Positions 7,498 to 12,887 of a stretch of DNA of 12,887 nt are shown here, piece after piece. The notes under the pieces were generated by a model, which saw only the letters and a program-made list of their open reading frames with translations, ran no database searches and was not told where the DNA came from. Origin of the DNA: Gammaproteobacteria bacterium (GTDB lineage: Bacteria > Pseudomonadota > Gammaproteobacteria > Chromatiales > Chromatiaceae); assembly GCA_030620735.1 (NCBI GenBank), contig JAUXDV010000029.1:1-12887 (forward strand). The letters are read 5' to 3'. Positions within the stretch are counted from its first letter, which is position 1. The number at the start of each line of letters is the position of its first letter. Position numbers and translations under genes: made by a program.

Positions 7498-7521
7498 TTC
7501 CTGAATCAGGATCATCAGGAA
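7498..7521. terminator. Weak bidirectional hairpin between convergent genes
   Basis: TTCCTGA (7498-7504) and TCAGGAA (7515-7521) form a 7-bp stem with a 10-nt loop, between the convergent genes ending at 7437 and 7528. No proper T-run follows on either strand, so termination function is uncertain. Confidence 0.3.
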
Positions 7522-7527
7522 AATTCG

Positions 7528-8253
7528 TCACACCGACTCCTTGACAATCTTCTTCAATACTGCAACATCAACCCTCGCCCGGTCAGCGCGAAGCAACTCA
7601 AGGTCACCATCACGGCGCAGTCCGGCAATAGTGCGGCTGACAGTCTCAGTGGTCAGTGACAGCATGTTTCCAATATCTTCCCTGCCCGGCATATAAAACT
7701 CTTCATGGTGACAGTTTTCAGAGAGCCAGATTAACAGCCGTACGACGCGATAGCGGGAATTCCCCGTCGAGAATTTGGTCAGCCAGATATCCGATGTTGT
7801 CAACGCATCCTGCCACTTTCCCATCAGGTTGGCGTGGAGCTCCGCGCTCCTGGCAGAGAATTTCAGCACCAGTTCGGCGGGAATCTTGCACAGGTTGACT
7901 TTTGTCATCGCAATAACGTCATGCTGGTACTCAGCTGCCGTGACTGCCTCCACCCCGATGAGGTCGCCTCTTCTGAGCAGTCTGACAATACGCCGTTCAC
8001 CGCTTGGCAGAGATTGCTCAAGTTTCACAACACCGTCATGCAGGGTGTAGATATACTCTGCCTTCTCATTCATTCCGTAAAGTTTTTCCCCTTTCTCGCA
8101 GATCATGTACTTGATGGGCGAGTGCATTTCATCAAGATCTTTGGGCTTGATATTGGCAAAGAGTGCGGTCTCACGTGTGGGACAGATCTGGCACACTTCA
8201 GATGCAAGAAATTCAGTGTCGTGGTTTACACCGGCCCCTGTCACCGTGTTCAT
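7528..8253 (-). CDS. Crp/Fnr-family transcriptional regulator, FNR-like DNA specificity
   Basis: The 241-residue protein has a cyclic-nucleotide-binding-type sensor domain (about 30-130; EKGEKLYG, IYTLHDGVVKLEQ, LLRRGDLIGVEAV), a long dimer helix (about 133-160) and a winged HTH (about 186-217). The recognition helix TTETVSRTIAGLRRDG keeps Glu203, Ser206 and Arg207, equivalent to the E-xx-SR triad by which FNR reads TTGAT half-sites. Cysteines are at 21, 24, 52, 122 and 181. Cys21xxCys24 and Cys122 resemble FNR cluster ligands, but the classical third N-terminal cysteine is missing, so an oxygen-labile 4Fe-4S cluster is uncertain. Cys52 might substitute, or the protein may sense NO, haem or redox like other family branches. 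ATG 8253 has a good Shine-Dalgarno (AAAGAGGA). A perfect FNR box lies 21 bp upstream. Confidence 0.92.
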   Translation of the reverse strand: MNTVTGAGVNHDTEFLASEVCQICPTRETALFANIKPKDLDEMHSPIKYMICEKGEKLYGMNEKAEYIYTLHDGVVKLEQSLPSGERRIVRLLRRGDLIGVEAVTAAEYQHDVIAMTKVNLCKIPAELVLKFSARSAELHANLMGKWQDALTTSDIWLTKFSTGNSRYRVVRLLIWLSENCHHEEFYMPGREDIGNMLSLTTETVSRTIAGLRRDGDLELLRADRARVDVAVLKKIVKESV

Positions 8254-8610
8254 AAAACTGTCCTCTTTACAATTTGATCTATATCAATGATGTCAATTAA
8301 GTATATTAGCATATTCTGCTTTCATGCAAATTTACTGATCAATTATGCGTGCATCGCACGCGCGAATCTATTGGAGATTCCATTATCCGGAATAGGGGTT
8401 TACCATGATTGCATGTAACTTCTCTGAAAGTCCCTACATCGCTTCAAATTAGCCGTGAAATCAGTATGAGGATGCAGGAGTGATCCGCGCACACACAAAA
8501 TCTAGCAGCTCGTTACAAATTCGTGATCAACTTGTGATGTTGTCGTGAGGATTGGTTCAGGCATCCCTGCAATACTGAAACTCCCAATCACATTGAAAGA
8601 GAACTTGATC
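8254..8610. other. 357-bp divergent intergenic region
   Basis: This gap separates the Crp/Fnr gene (minus) from the secreted-protein gene (plus). Besides the FNR box it contains a tight palindrome, GCGTGC-ATC-GCACGC, at 8347-8361. No other operator, RNA gene or ORF is convincing. The in-frame upstream GTG (8545) of the next gene gives an implausible N-terminal extension before a good signal peptide. Confidence 0.5.
8274..8287. promoter_or_regulatory. Perfect FNR-type operator upstream of the Crp/Fnr gene
   Basis: TTGAT-CTAT-ATCAA matches the FNR consensus exactly and is 21 bp upstream of the regulator's ATG. A minus-strand TTGACA at 8291-8296 could be a -35, which would place the box in the spacer or over the -10, a position that blocks RNA polymerase. 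Negative autoregulation is therefore inferred. The box could in principle also serve the divergent gene at 8611, but that is more than 320 bp away. Confidence 0.75.
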
Positions 8611-8979
8611 ATGAAAACATTATCAACAGCGAGTATTGCAACAATGATCGGCGTCGCATCACTTGTAGTGGCAAGCTACGCTTATGCAAAAGAGAGAATG
8701 ACAGGGCGTGGTCATGGAGGAGAAAAACCCGCCCCCGTGGTGTTTGTCACGTCACAGGGGCTGTACTATGACTCAATTGCTCTGGGCGACTTGCCGCCAC
8801 AGGGTGATTTCCAACAACTGGTGCCTACTATGGATGGATTGACAACAGAATTTGGCCCGGGAGAAGTTGGCCATCTGGGAGGCCGCTGGTGGATCGATAT
8901 GTCTGGCGATGGTCTGATGGGTGATGGCGACAAATTTTTCCTCTGCCCACTGCTCGGACCGGGGCGTACAGAGATTTAA
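8611..8979 (+). CDS. Small secreted protein, 122 residues, unknown function
   Basis: ATG 8611 is chosen over an in-frame GTG at 8545 because it begins a classical Sec signal peptide: MKTL, then a hydrophobic core (about 5-22), with cleavage likely after AYA at 26. The upstream AAAGAGAAC is an acceptable ribosome-binding site. The mature part of about 96 residues has the ordered motifs KPAPVVFVTSQGLYYDS, LPPQGDFQQLVP, GLTTEFGPGEVGHLGGRWWID, GDGLMGDGDKFFLCPLLGPG. The glycine/aspartate-rich MSGDGLMGDGDKF segment could bind a divalent cation, but this is only suggestive. There is one cysteine (CPLLGPG). It is monocistronic and ends in a strong terminator. It looks like a conserved periplasmic or exported family with no known role. 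Confidence 0.8.
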   Translation: MKTLSTASIATMIGVASLVVASYAYAKERMTGRGHGGEKPAPVVFVTSQGLYYDSIALGDLPPQGDFQQLVPTMDGLTTEFGPGEVGHLGGRWWIDMSGDGLMGDGDKFFLCPLLGPGRTEI

Positions 8980-9024
8980 TATCTCCATCCCTCTCAGCTA
9001 TGGCCAGACCATACCTGATGAATT

Positions 9025-9051
9025 AACCCGCCCGCAAAGGCGGGTTTTTTT
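9025..9051 (+). terminator. Strong Rho-independent terminator
   Basis: AACCCGCC (9025-9032) pairs perfectly with GGCGGGTT (9039-9046) across a 6-nt loop and runs into seven T's (9045-9051). It ends transcription of the secreted-protein gene 46 bp upstream. Confidence 0.93.
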
Positions 9052-9118
9052 GATCTATTGATTGCTCATCATCAAATAGGCTAATATCAGATTTCAATCG
9101 CAATAGAGAGAATAGAAA

Positions 9119-9532
9119 ATGTCCAACTATATTCAATTATCTGCTTTGACAGTCATTCTCGTGAGTGCCGGTGGTTGCCAGACCGGGCAATATCAAGCGG
9201 CTACAGAACCGAGTTACAGTTCATCACAATCACGTTACAGCCAAACATCTGGCAACCAAAGATATTCAGGAGACACCTACTGCAGGGACGAGGCAAGACG
9301 CGCATCTGCAGACGCAAGCAATGCCAACGTTGGCAAAACGGCCGGTGGTGCTGTTGTTGGAGGCCTTGTCGGCTATGCTGTCGGCAGGAATACCACCCAC
9401 CATGGCTACAGATACAGCGGCGCAGGCACAGCAGTCGGCACCGCAACGGGAGCAGCGATCGGACATAACACGGGGGATAACCCTCAGGCAGTCTATGACG
9501 CAGTATACGCAGACTGCATGAATCGCCGATGA
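9119..9532 (+). CDS. Glycine-zipper (17-kDa-antigen-like) envelope protein
   Basis: The 137-residue protein starts with a short hydrophobic signal (about 5-18) ending SAGGC, with Cys20 as a possible lipidation site. The lipobox is weak (Ala at -3 rather than Leu). A Ser/Tyr/Gln-rich linker (about 25-50) follows. Then comes a glycine-zipper pair (about 71-115): VGKTAGGAVVGGLVGYAVGR and SGAGTAVGTATGAAIGH, spaced GxxxG repeats typical of the Rickettsia 17-kDa antigen/OsmB-like two-helix domain. The C-terminus YDAVYADCMNRR is a common ending for this group. Such proteins sit in the envelope and are often stress-induced; the exact role here is unknown. Cys55 and Cys134 could form a disulfide. AGAGAG precedes the ATG, and the gene follows a terminator, so it has its own promoter. 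Confidence 0.82.
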   Translation: MSNYIQLSALTVILVSAGGCQTGQYQAATEPSYSSSQSRYSQTSGNQRYSGDTYCRDEARRASADASNANVGKTAGGAVVGGLVGYAVGRNTTHHGYRYSGAGTAVGTATGAAIGHNTGDNPQAVYDAVYADCMNRR

Positions 9533-9576
9533 GTGCCGCCATGGCGTAGCCTTTACACACTGTTTCGAGAACCTGT

Positions 9577-9603
9577 ATGACAGGATGAGTATATCCCTGT
9601 CAT
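9577..9603. other. Stem-loop upstream of the ThiE-like gene
   Basis: ATGACAGG (9577-9584) and CCTGTCAT (9596-9603) form a perfect 8-bp stem with an 11-nt loop. There is no T-run. It lies between the glycine-zipper gene and the ThiE/TenI-like start at 9632 and could be a weak terminator or mRNA structure. Confidence 0.35.
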
Positions 9604-9631
9604 CCGAACAAACAATGCACCTCACGCAACC

Positions 9632-10201
9632 ATGCCACGAACACTCTCTTCACATTATATGATCACTGGTAAATTTGCCGGTCACGCTGATTTCCAGGAG
9701 AAGCTCGAGCGAACGCTCAGTGCCGAGTCCAAAGTAGTCCAACTCCGATGCAAGGGAATGGCCGATTCCGAGTACCGCGAGATGGTCCGTCTCGCGCAGA
9801 TAATTTGCCGCCGTTTCAAAGCCCCGCTTCTCCTGGCTACAACAACCGCTCTCTTTGCAGAGACTGAAGCGGACGGCCTGCATCTGAGCAGTCATCAACT
9901 CGGCGACTTCAGTGAGCGTCCCATCGCTGCAGATAAAATATTCTCCGTTTCCTGTCACACCGAAGTCGATCTTGAACTTGCCGATCGTCTCGGTGCAGAC
10001 ATCCTCTTGCTCTCCCCGGTCAAACCGACAGCAAGTCATCCGGATCTAGCGGGACTCGGATGGGATCGTTTTCAGAAAATGATCGAAAAACTGGAGCAGC
10101 CCGTCTATGCACTTGGCGGCATGCGGCCTGAGGATATGCAAGCCGCCAGGGCTGCCGGAGCACAGGGCATTGCAGCCACTGCCGGTTACTGGAGTCCATA
10201 A
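9632..10201 (+). CDS. Thiamine-phosphate-synthase-like (ThiE/TenI) TIM-barrel protein
   Basis: The 189-residue protein matches the ThiE/TenI fold over nearly its whole length: KVVQLRCKGM (35-43, usual QLR.K), ADGLHLS (80-86), SVSCHTEVDLELADRLGADILLLSPVKPTASHP (105-137), PVYALGGMRPEDM (157-169) and AAGAQGIAATAGYW (174-187). It looks most like the C-terminal half of gammaproteobacterial Nudix(MutT)-ThiE fusion proteins (SCH..., SP..PT.SHP, YALGG motifs), but no Nudix domain precedes it. The Asn-Asp pair that binds Mg-pyrophosphate in true ThiE is absent: the equivalent region reads LLLATTTALF. So thiamine phosphate synthase activity is doubtful. ATG 9632 lacks a clear Shine-Dalgarno; ATG 9659 would cut into the first beta strand. 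It is followed after 20 nt by the YkgJ-type gene, probably one transcript. Confidence 0.82.
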   Translation: MPRTLSSHYMITGKFAGHADFQEKLERTLSAESKVVQLRCKGMADSEYREMVRLAQIICRRFKAPLLLATTTALFAETEADGLHLSSHQLGDFSERPIAADKIFSVSCHTEVDLELADRLGADILLLSPVKPTASHPDLAGLGWDRFQKMIEKLEQPVYALGGMRPEDMQAARAAGAQGIAATAGYWSP

Positions 10202-10207
10202 TCAGTA

Positions 10208-10237
10208 ATGAGTGATGATGAGTGATGATGAGTGATG
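10208..10237 (+). repeat. Tandem 10-bp repeat (three copies) over a start region
   Basis: ATGAGTGATG occurs three times without mismatch at 10208-10217, 10218-10227 and 10228-10237. It begins 6 nt after the stop of the ThiE-like gene and covers the start codons of the next gene. Each copy supplies an ATG: the first two open 5-codon frames (MSDDE, then stop), and the last opens the real gene (MSDVVG). Confidence 0.95.
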
Positions 10238-11001
10238 TCGTGGGTCCTGTATCTACGTTCTTGAGGGAAGCCCGTTATACCTCTATGAACAGAATTCCGG
10301 CAGATGTTCCCTGTGGGGAGTGCCGGTTGTGCTGCAGCGGGGTCTATGACCTTAGCGAAGTACACCCGTATGAGAAAACAGCACTGGGCCTGCCTGTCGA
10401 TATTCCAATGCTTAATGAACCGGGAGAATCCTGTCAGTTCCTCTCGGAAACCGGCTGCAGCATCCACCCTAAACGCCCCGCCATGTGCCAGTTATTCGAT
10501 TGCCGCATGCAGGCCTTGATGCCCCCCAGCCTGGAATTACGCTTTGGCTACTCTCTTCCGGTTCAGGCTTACGCTCAGAAGCGCTGGAAATTCCTCTATC
10601 AATCAGAGCAGGATTTCATCCATTATGTTGCATTTCTCATGGAACTCGAGAGAGGGTCTGAAGCTGGCCTTCAGGCATCGGCAGTGTTGATAGAAGCGCT
10701 GCGGCATTATGTTGACCAAATTGAAGAGGCTGAACATGCATGGAAAAATGATCGTGAAGCAATTCGCAATAATATTCTGTATCGAGGGGAGTATGTGAGA
10801 ATTATCCTGGAGCACTTGATTGGTCTCGATCTAGCCAAAAAGGCATTTGAGAGGGATCAGGCCGCATTTCAGGAGTTACTGGACAATACAACCAACTCTG
10901 TTATGGGCGCTTTTACTCTGGATCAGCTGCATGAAGTTTTACATGATAAAGAACAGATGCTTACTCTGAGGGAACAGATCGGCAGGAGGATGCGTTGCTG
11001 A
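10222..11001 (+). CDS. YkgJ-type zinc/iron-chelating cysteine-cluster protein
   Basis: The N-terminal cysteine cluster is typical: CGECRLCC (Cys31, 34, 37, 38), then Cys71, Cys79, and RPAMCQLFDC (Cys89, Cys94). These eight cysteines are thought to bind a metal (Zn or Fe-S) in the YkgJ/UPF0153 family, whose biochemical role is unsettled. The C-terminal 150 residues are helical and acidic, with no known domain, making the protein (259 codons) longer than the minimal family. The start is uncertain: GTG 10222, ATG 10225 and ATG 10228 all lie in the tandem repeat, and ATG 10285 (MNRIPADVPCGEC) would match the usual short N-terminus of the family. None has a clear Shine-Dalgarno, so translational coupling to the gene ending 20 nt upstream is likely. 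Confidence 0.85.
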   Translation: MMMSDVVGPVSTFLREARYTSMNRIPADVPCGECRLCCSGVYDLSEVHPYEKTALGLPVDIPMLNEPGESCQFLSETGCSIHPKRPAMCQLFDCRMQALMPPSLELRFGYSLPVQAYAQKRWKFLYQSEQDFIHYVAFLMELERGSEAGLQASAVLIEALRHYVDQIEEAEHAWKNDREAIRNNILYRGEYVRIILEHLIGLDLAKKAFERDQAAFQELLDNTTNSVMGAFTLDQLHEVLHDKEQMLTLREQIGRRMRC

Positions 11002-11091
11002 GGCCTTAGTCGTTGTCCAAAAATAACGGTGGAAATTATTGCTCAATCAATGGTAGAGTGGAAATATTATTATCCATTCTCTCAATAGATT

Positions 11092-11114
11092 GTAGAATAA
11101 TACTAATAATCTAC
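11092..11114. other. Imperfect AT-rich palindrome
   Basis: GTAGA and TCTAC are the outer arms of a 23-bp near-palindrome with internal mismatches. It lies in the 250-bp gap between the YkgJ-type gene and the lipoprotein gene. It could be an operator or nothing. The rest of that gap is AT-rich and holds only the short ORF at 11165. Confidence 0.2.
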
Positions 11115-11164
11115 ATGAAGGTTTTCGAAATCATCGGGGAACTGTGTAAGAGAGATAAAACTCT

Positions 11165-11242
11165 ATGGAATTTTGGCGAACAACCACTCTGATACCAGGA
11201 ACTCTGTGCCTTTCTGGTAGCTGGAACATTTTCAGGCACTGA
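11165..11242 (+). CDS. Possible 25-codon ORF upstream of the lipoprotein gene
   Basis: ATG 11165 opens 25 codons (MEFWRTTTLIPGTLCLSGSWNIFRH) ending in TGA at 11240-11242. An AGAGAG element lies upstream at a reasonable distance. Its stop codon overlaps the GAGGAAAG that would serve as Shine-Dalgarno for the next gene, so ribosomes could pass from one to the other. TLIPGTLC resembles the opening strand of some alpha/beta-hydrolases, so a gene relic is the alternative. Evidence is weak. Confidence 0.25.
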   Translation: MEFWRTTTLIPGTLCLSGSWNIFRH

Positions 11243-11252
11243 GGAAAGTACA

Positions 11253-11735
11253 ATTACAATTAAATACTATGCAATCATTCCCATCTTGATCTCTGCAATG
11301 CTTCTGAGTGCTTGCAATGACAGTGATGGTGGAGACAGTTCATCGTCTAATACTGAACTCGAGGGGAGATGGGGATTCCCAGCTACAGACTTTACACTAA
11401 TTTTTTCAGGCAACGAATACGATTTGAATATCCCGGAAATCCCGGATATTCCAGGCATCGATTTCTGTTCTGATTTCGAAAGCATTATCATCAAAGACCC
11501 CTGTTCTGCTAAAGATGTCACCTCATCCGGAACATTTAAAATCGGGGATTCGTTTACAAACAGCCGGGGAGAGACTGTCACAAAAATTACTTTTTCCCAG
11601 GATCTATTAAATGGAGAATCTGATTCACGTACAGAGTTGGCAACTTACCGTAAAGACGAGAATCTCCTTGGCGATCTTTTATATTTTGGTGATAGAAACG
11701 GGAACTTGATCGACCAGCCTCTGTTTAAAAAATAG
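11253..11735 (+). CDS. Predicted lipoprotein with a probable ATT start codon
   Basis: The frame from 11253 reads ITIKYYAIIPILISAMLLSAC, a complete lipoprotein signal: a lysine, a hydrophobic core and lipobox LSAC, with Cys21 lipidated. No ATG, GTG or TTG precedes 11286 in this frame, back to the stop at 11190. Starting at TTG 11286 would leave only MISAMLLSAC, too short and uncharged. ATT at 11253 sits 8 nt after GAGG (11241-11244), an ideal spacing; ATT 11259 is a second option. The mature protein (about 140 residues) has a Ser/Asp-rich linker, then ELEGRWGFPATDFTLIFSGNEYDL, a PEIPDIPGIDF stretch, two cysteines that could pair (FCSDF, DPCSA), and beta-rich segments such as SGTFKIGDSF and ENLLGDLLYFGDRNG. 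This suggests a small lipocalin-like beta-barrel anchored to the envelope. Function is unknown. Confidence 0.7.
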   Translation: MTIKYYAIIPILISAMLLSACNDSDGGDSSSSNTELEGRWGFPATDFTLIFSGNEYDLNIPEIPDIPGIDFCSDFESIIIKDPCSAKDVTSSGTFKIGDSFTNSRGETVTKITFSQDLLNGESDSRTELATYRKDENLLGDLLYFGDRNGNLIDQPLFKK

Positions 11736-11759
11736 CCAGATTTTGCTCACAACGATGCA

Positions 11760-12766
11760 TTACCTCCGATGGGCTGATACCTGTCGGAGGTGACTATCCA
11801 GGGTTTTATTCACCCAGCCAAAAGGGATGCGCTCCTGTTCCAGGCGTATTGCTTCAGCGATACGGTCATATCTTAAATCATCATAGAGTTGCTGCTCTTC
11901 ACTGGTGAGTCGAGGAAGTTCAATCATTGAGCACTGGTTGGGTTTCTCCTGCACCCATAGCTGGCGATGTTCCATCACAGGGTGTGCTTATCCATCAACA
12001 GCGAAGAGGCCCGGGGGAACGCTTTTCTGAGCTGGTTGAGGATGCAAAAGCCATGCGTGTCGATGTCGCCCCAATAGATAATTTTTTTGTTCTTCAGCCA
12101 ATCACACTCCTTGAGCCTCTCCACTCCGTAGCCCAGGCCAAAAATCACCAAAGCATCCGCCATTTGGGGGAAAGCCAGACCGTTGATTTTGTTTTCCGTG
12201 ATGAATATTGTGGATGCCGGCAGATTGAGTTCGGCAAACTGATCAGCGGGAACAGAGAGATCGCTCATGCCGTGTAGAGATTGCCGCGCATCAAGCAGGC
12301 GGAAACGAATCAGCGCCGGTTCATCTTTGAGGCCATAGCGGCGGTTGAAGCCTTTGACGCCAGTGGCGTCGCTGTTGACAGCATCTTCAGGAAGGACTAT
12401 GTCCAGCATCTCGGAGAGAAGCCCGCGATGCAGCTCAATGAACTTGGTATCTACACCGGCAATATCAAGCTGACGCAGGTAGAGACCGCTATTGGGATGC
12501 TGCTGAAAATAGCGCAATACCTGGAGGATCTGCTGCCAGTGGCCTGCCTGCTGCAGCATTTTTTGAGGACGTTTGATGAGCCAGGATTTGAGTTCTGGAA
12601 ACGCCTGCAGGGTTGTATTGCTGAGCTTCTGAAAGATGGCTGCCTGTTTGCTTTTGCCAATCAGTTTCAGCGCTGTTGACTCATCAGGCGCATAAACGGC
12701 TTGCGGCAGGCTGTTGCGCCCATGGACGAAATGACGGATCTCCTTCCACTGGATATCGTAGTTATT
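11760..12766 (-). pseudogene. jetD: Wadjet defence subunit JetD, N-truncated and frameshifted
   Basis: JetD is the TOPRIM nuclease of the Wadjet (JetABCD) anti-plasmid system; it cuts DNA extruded by the JetABC SMC complex. Downstream of a TAG stop at 12767-12769 the minus strand encodes DUF3322-like sequence: YDIQWKEIRHFVHGRNSLP, ALKLIGKSKQAA, FPELKSWLIKRP. The first ATG in this frame is at 12559; from there LYLRQLDIAGVDTKFIE leads into the DUF2220/TOPRIM part, with ITENKIN (catalytic-type Glu122, numbered from that ATG), GLGYG and YWGDIDTHGF (Asp165, Asp167). The frame stops at 11975 in SLLMDKHTL. It resumes in another frame with MEHRQLWVQE..LRLTSEEQ-type sequence through AIRLEQERIPFGWV to 11760. 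Alignment to JetD fits an extra TG at CTG-TG-ATG. About 80 N-terminal residues and jetABC are missing; a RIO-type gene starts 22 bp beyond the break. Almost certainly a relic. Confidence 0.85.
11762..11791. other. Inverted repeat at the 3' end of the jetD relic
   Basis: ACCTCCGA (11762-11769) pairs exactly with TCGGAGGT (11784-11791) across a 14-nt loop, between the convergent lipoprotein gene and jetD relic. No T-run follows on either strand. It may be an incidental hairpin or a weak terminator. Confidence 0.3.
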
Positions 12767-12788
12767 CTAATAACGTGTAAAATACCGC

Positions 12789-12887
12789 ATGAAATTTCCA
12801 AAACGAATCCAGCCACTGATAGAAGATGGCCTGGTGGATGAAGTCATCAGCCAGTTAATGAGCGGCAAAGAAGCCACTGTCTACGTG
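12789..12887 (+). CDS. RIO-type serine/threonine kinase, N-terminal 33 codons only
   Basis: ATG 12789 opens a frame that runs off the right edge: MKFPKRIQPLIEDGLVDEV, then ISQLMSGKEATVYV. The opening KRIQPLIEDGLVDEV and the nucleotide-binding loop SGKEATVYV are characteristic of bacterial RIO-family (COG1718) kinases, in which this loop corresponds to the flexible ATP-binding loop of RIO1. The catalytic part lies outside the window. No Shine-Dalgarno is obvious. The gene is divergent from the jetD relic with almost no space between, which suggests that a deletion placed jetD against its promoter region. Confidence 0.85.
   Translation, partial: MKFPKRIQPLIEDGLVDEVISQLMSGKEATVYV

Noticed and set aside
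7834..8277. 147-codon plus-strand ORF
   Set aside because: It is antisense to the Crp/Fnr gene, whose domains and operator are convincing.
8545..8610. N-terminal extension of the secreted protein from GTG 8545
   Set aside because: It would bury the signal peptide behind 22 extra residues. ATG 8611 begins a standard signal sequence with an acceptable ribosome-binding site.
10208..10237. Phase-variable on/off switch of the YkgJ-type gene
   Set aside because: The start codon lies in the last repeat copy, so gain or loss of copies does not shift the coding frame.
11927..12679. Two plus-strand ORFs over the jetD relic
   Set aside because: The minus strand carries recognisable JetD motifs; the plus-strand translations are shadows with no family resemblance.

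Overview
This window looks like ordinary gammaproteobacterial chromosome with some accessory and decaying DNA. The protein families (BipA/TypA, a NarX/NarL-type two-component pair, an FNR-type regulator, a MutT-fusion-type ThiE/TenI domain, a YkgJ-type cysteine-cluster protein, a RIO-type kinase) and the mixed base composition fit a respiratory, possibly sulfur-oxidising gammaproteobacterium. The genus cannot be fixed from sequence alone. No tRNA, rRNA, CRISPR array or transposase is visible.

Left part (1-3494): the 5' 92% or so of typA on the minus strand runs off the left edge. It is followed by a 593-bp AT-rich gap containing a tight cluster of three DnaA-box-like 9-mers, one of them a perfect consensus, plus a perfect IHF consensus. 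Next come two minus-strand genes: an MbcA/ParS/Xre-type antitoxin with no toxin beside it, and an unknown 142-residue protein.

Middle (3495-8253): a 907-residue membrane histidine kinase (Cache-like sensor, PAS, coiled coil, GAF, PAS, HisKA_3/HATPase) overlaps its NarL-type response regulator by ATGA. After an intergenic palindromic repeat there is a small unknown gene, and convergent to it a Crp/Fnr regulator. That regulator has a perfect FNR box directly upstream of its own start, suggesting autoregulation and a role in oxygen or nitrosative/redox control.

Right part (8254-12887): a small secreted protein with a strong terminator, a glycine-zipper envelope protein, a stand-alone ThiE/TenI-like domain, a YkgJ-type protein that begins inside a 10-bp tandem repeat, and a lipoprotein whose best start is a non-canonical ATT. 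A decayed minus-strand jetD (the TOPRIM nuclease subunit of Wadjet plasmid defence) follows; it has lost its N-terminus and carries a 2-nt frameshift. The window ends in the first 33 codons of a RIO-type kinase.

The most noteworthy items are the jetD relic, the DnaA-box/IHF cluster beside typA (possibly a DARS-like or other DnaA-regulatory site), the ATT-start lipoprotein and the FNR box. I see no clearly new complete system.
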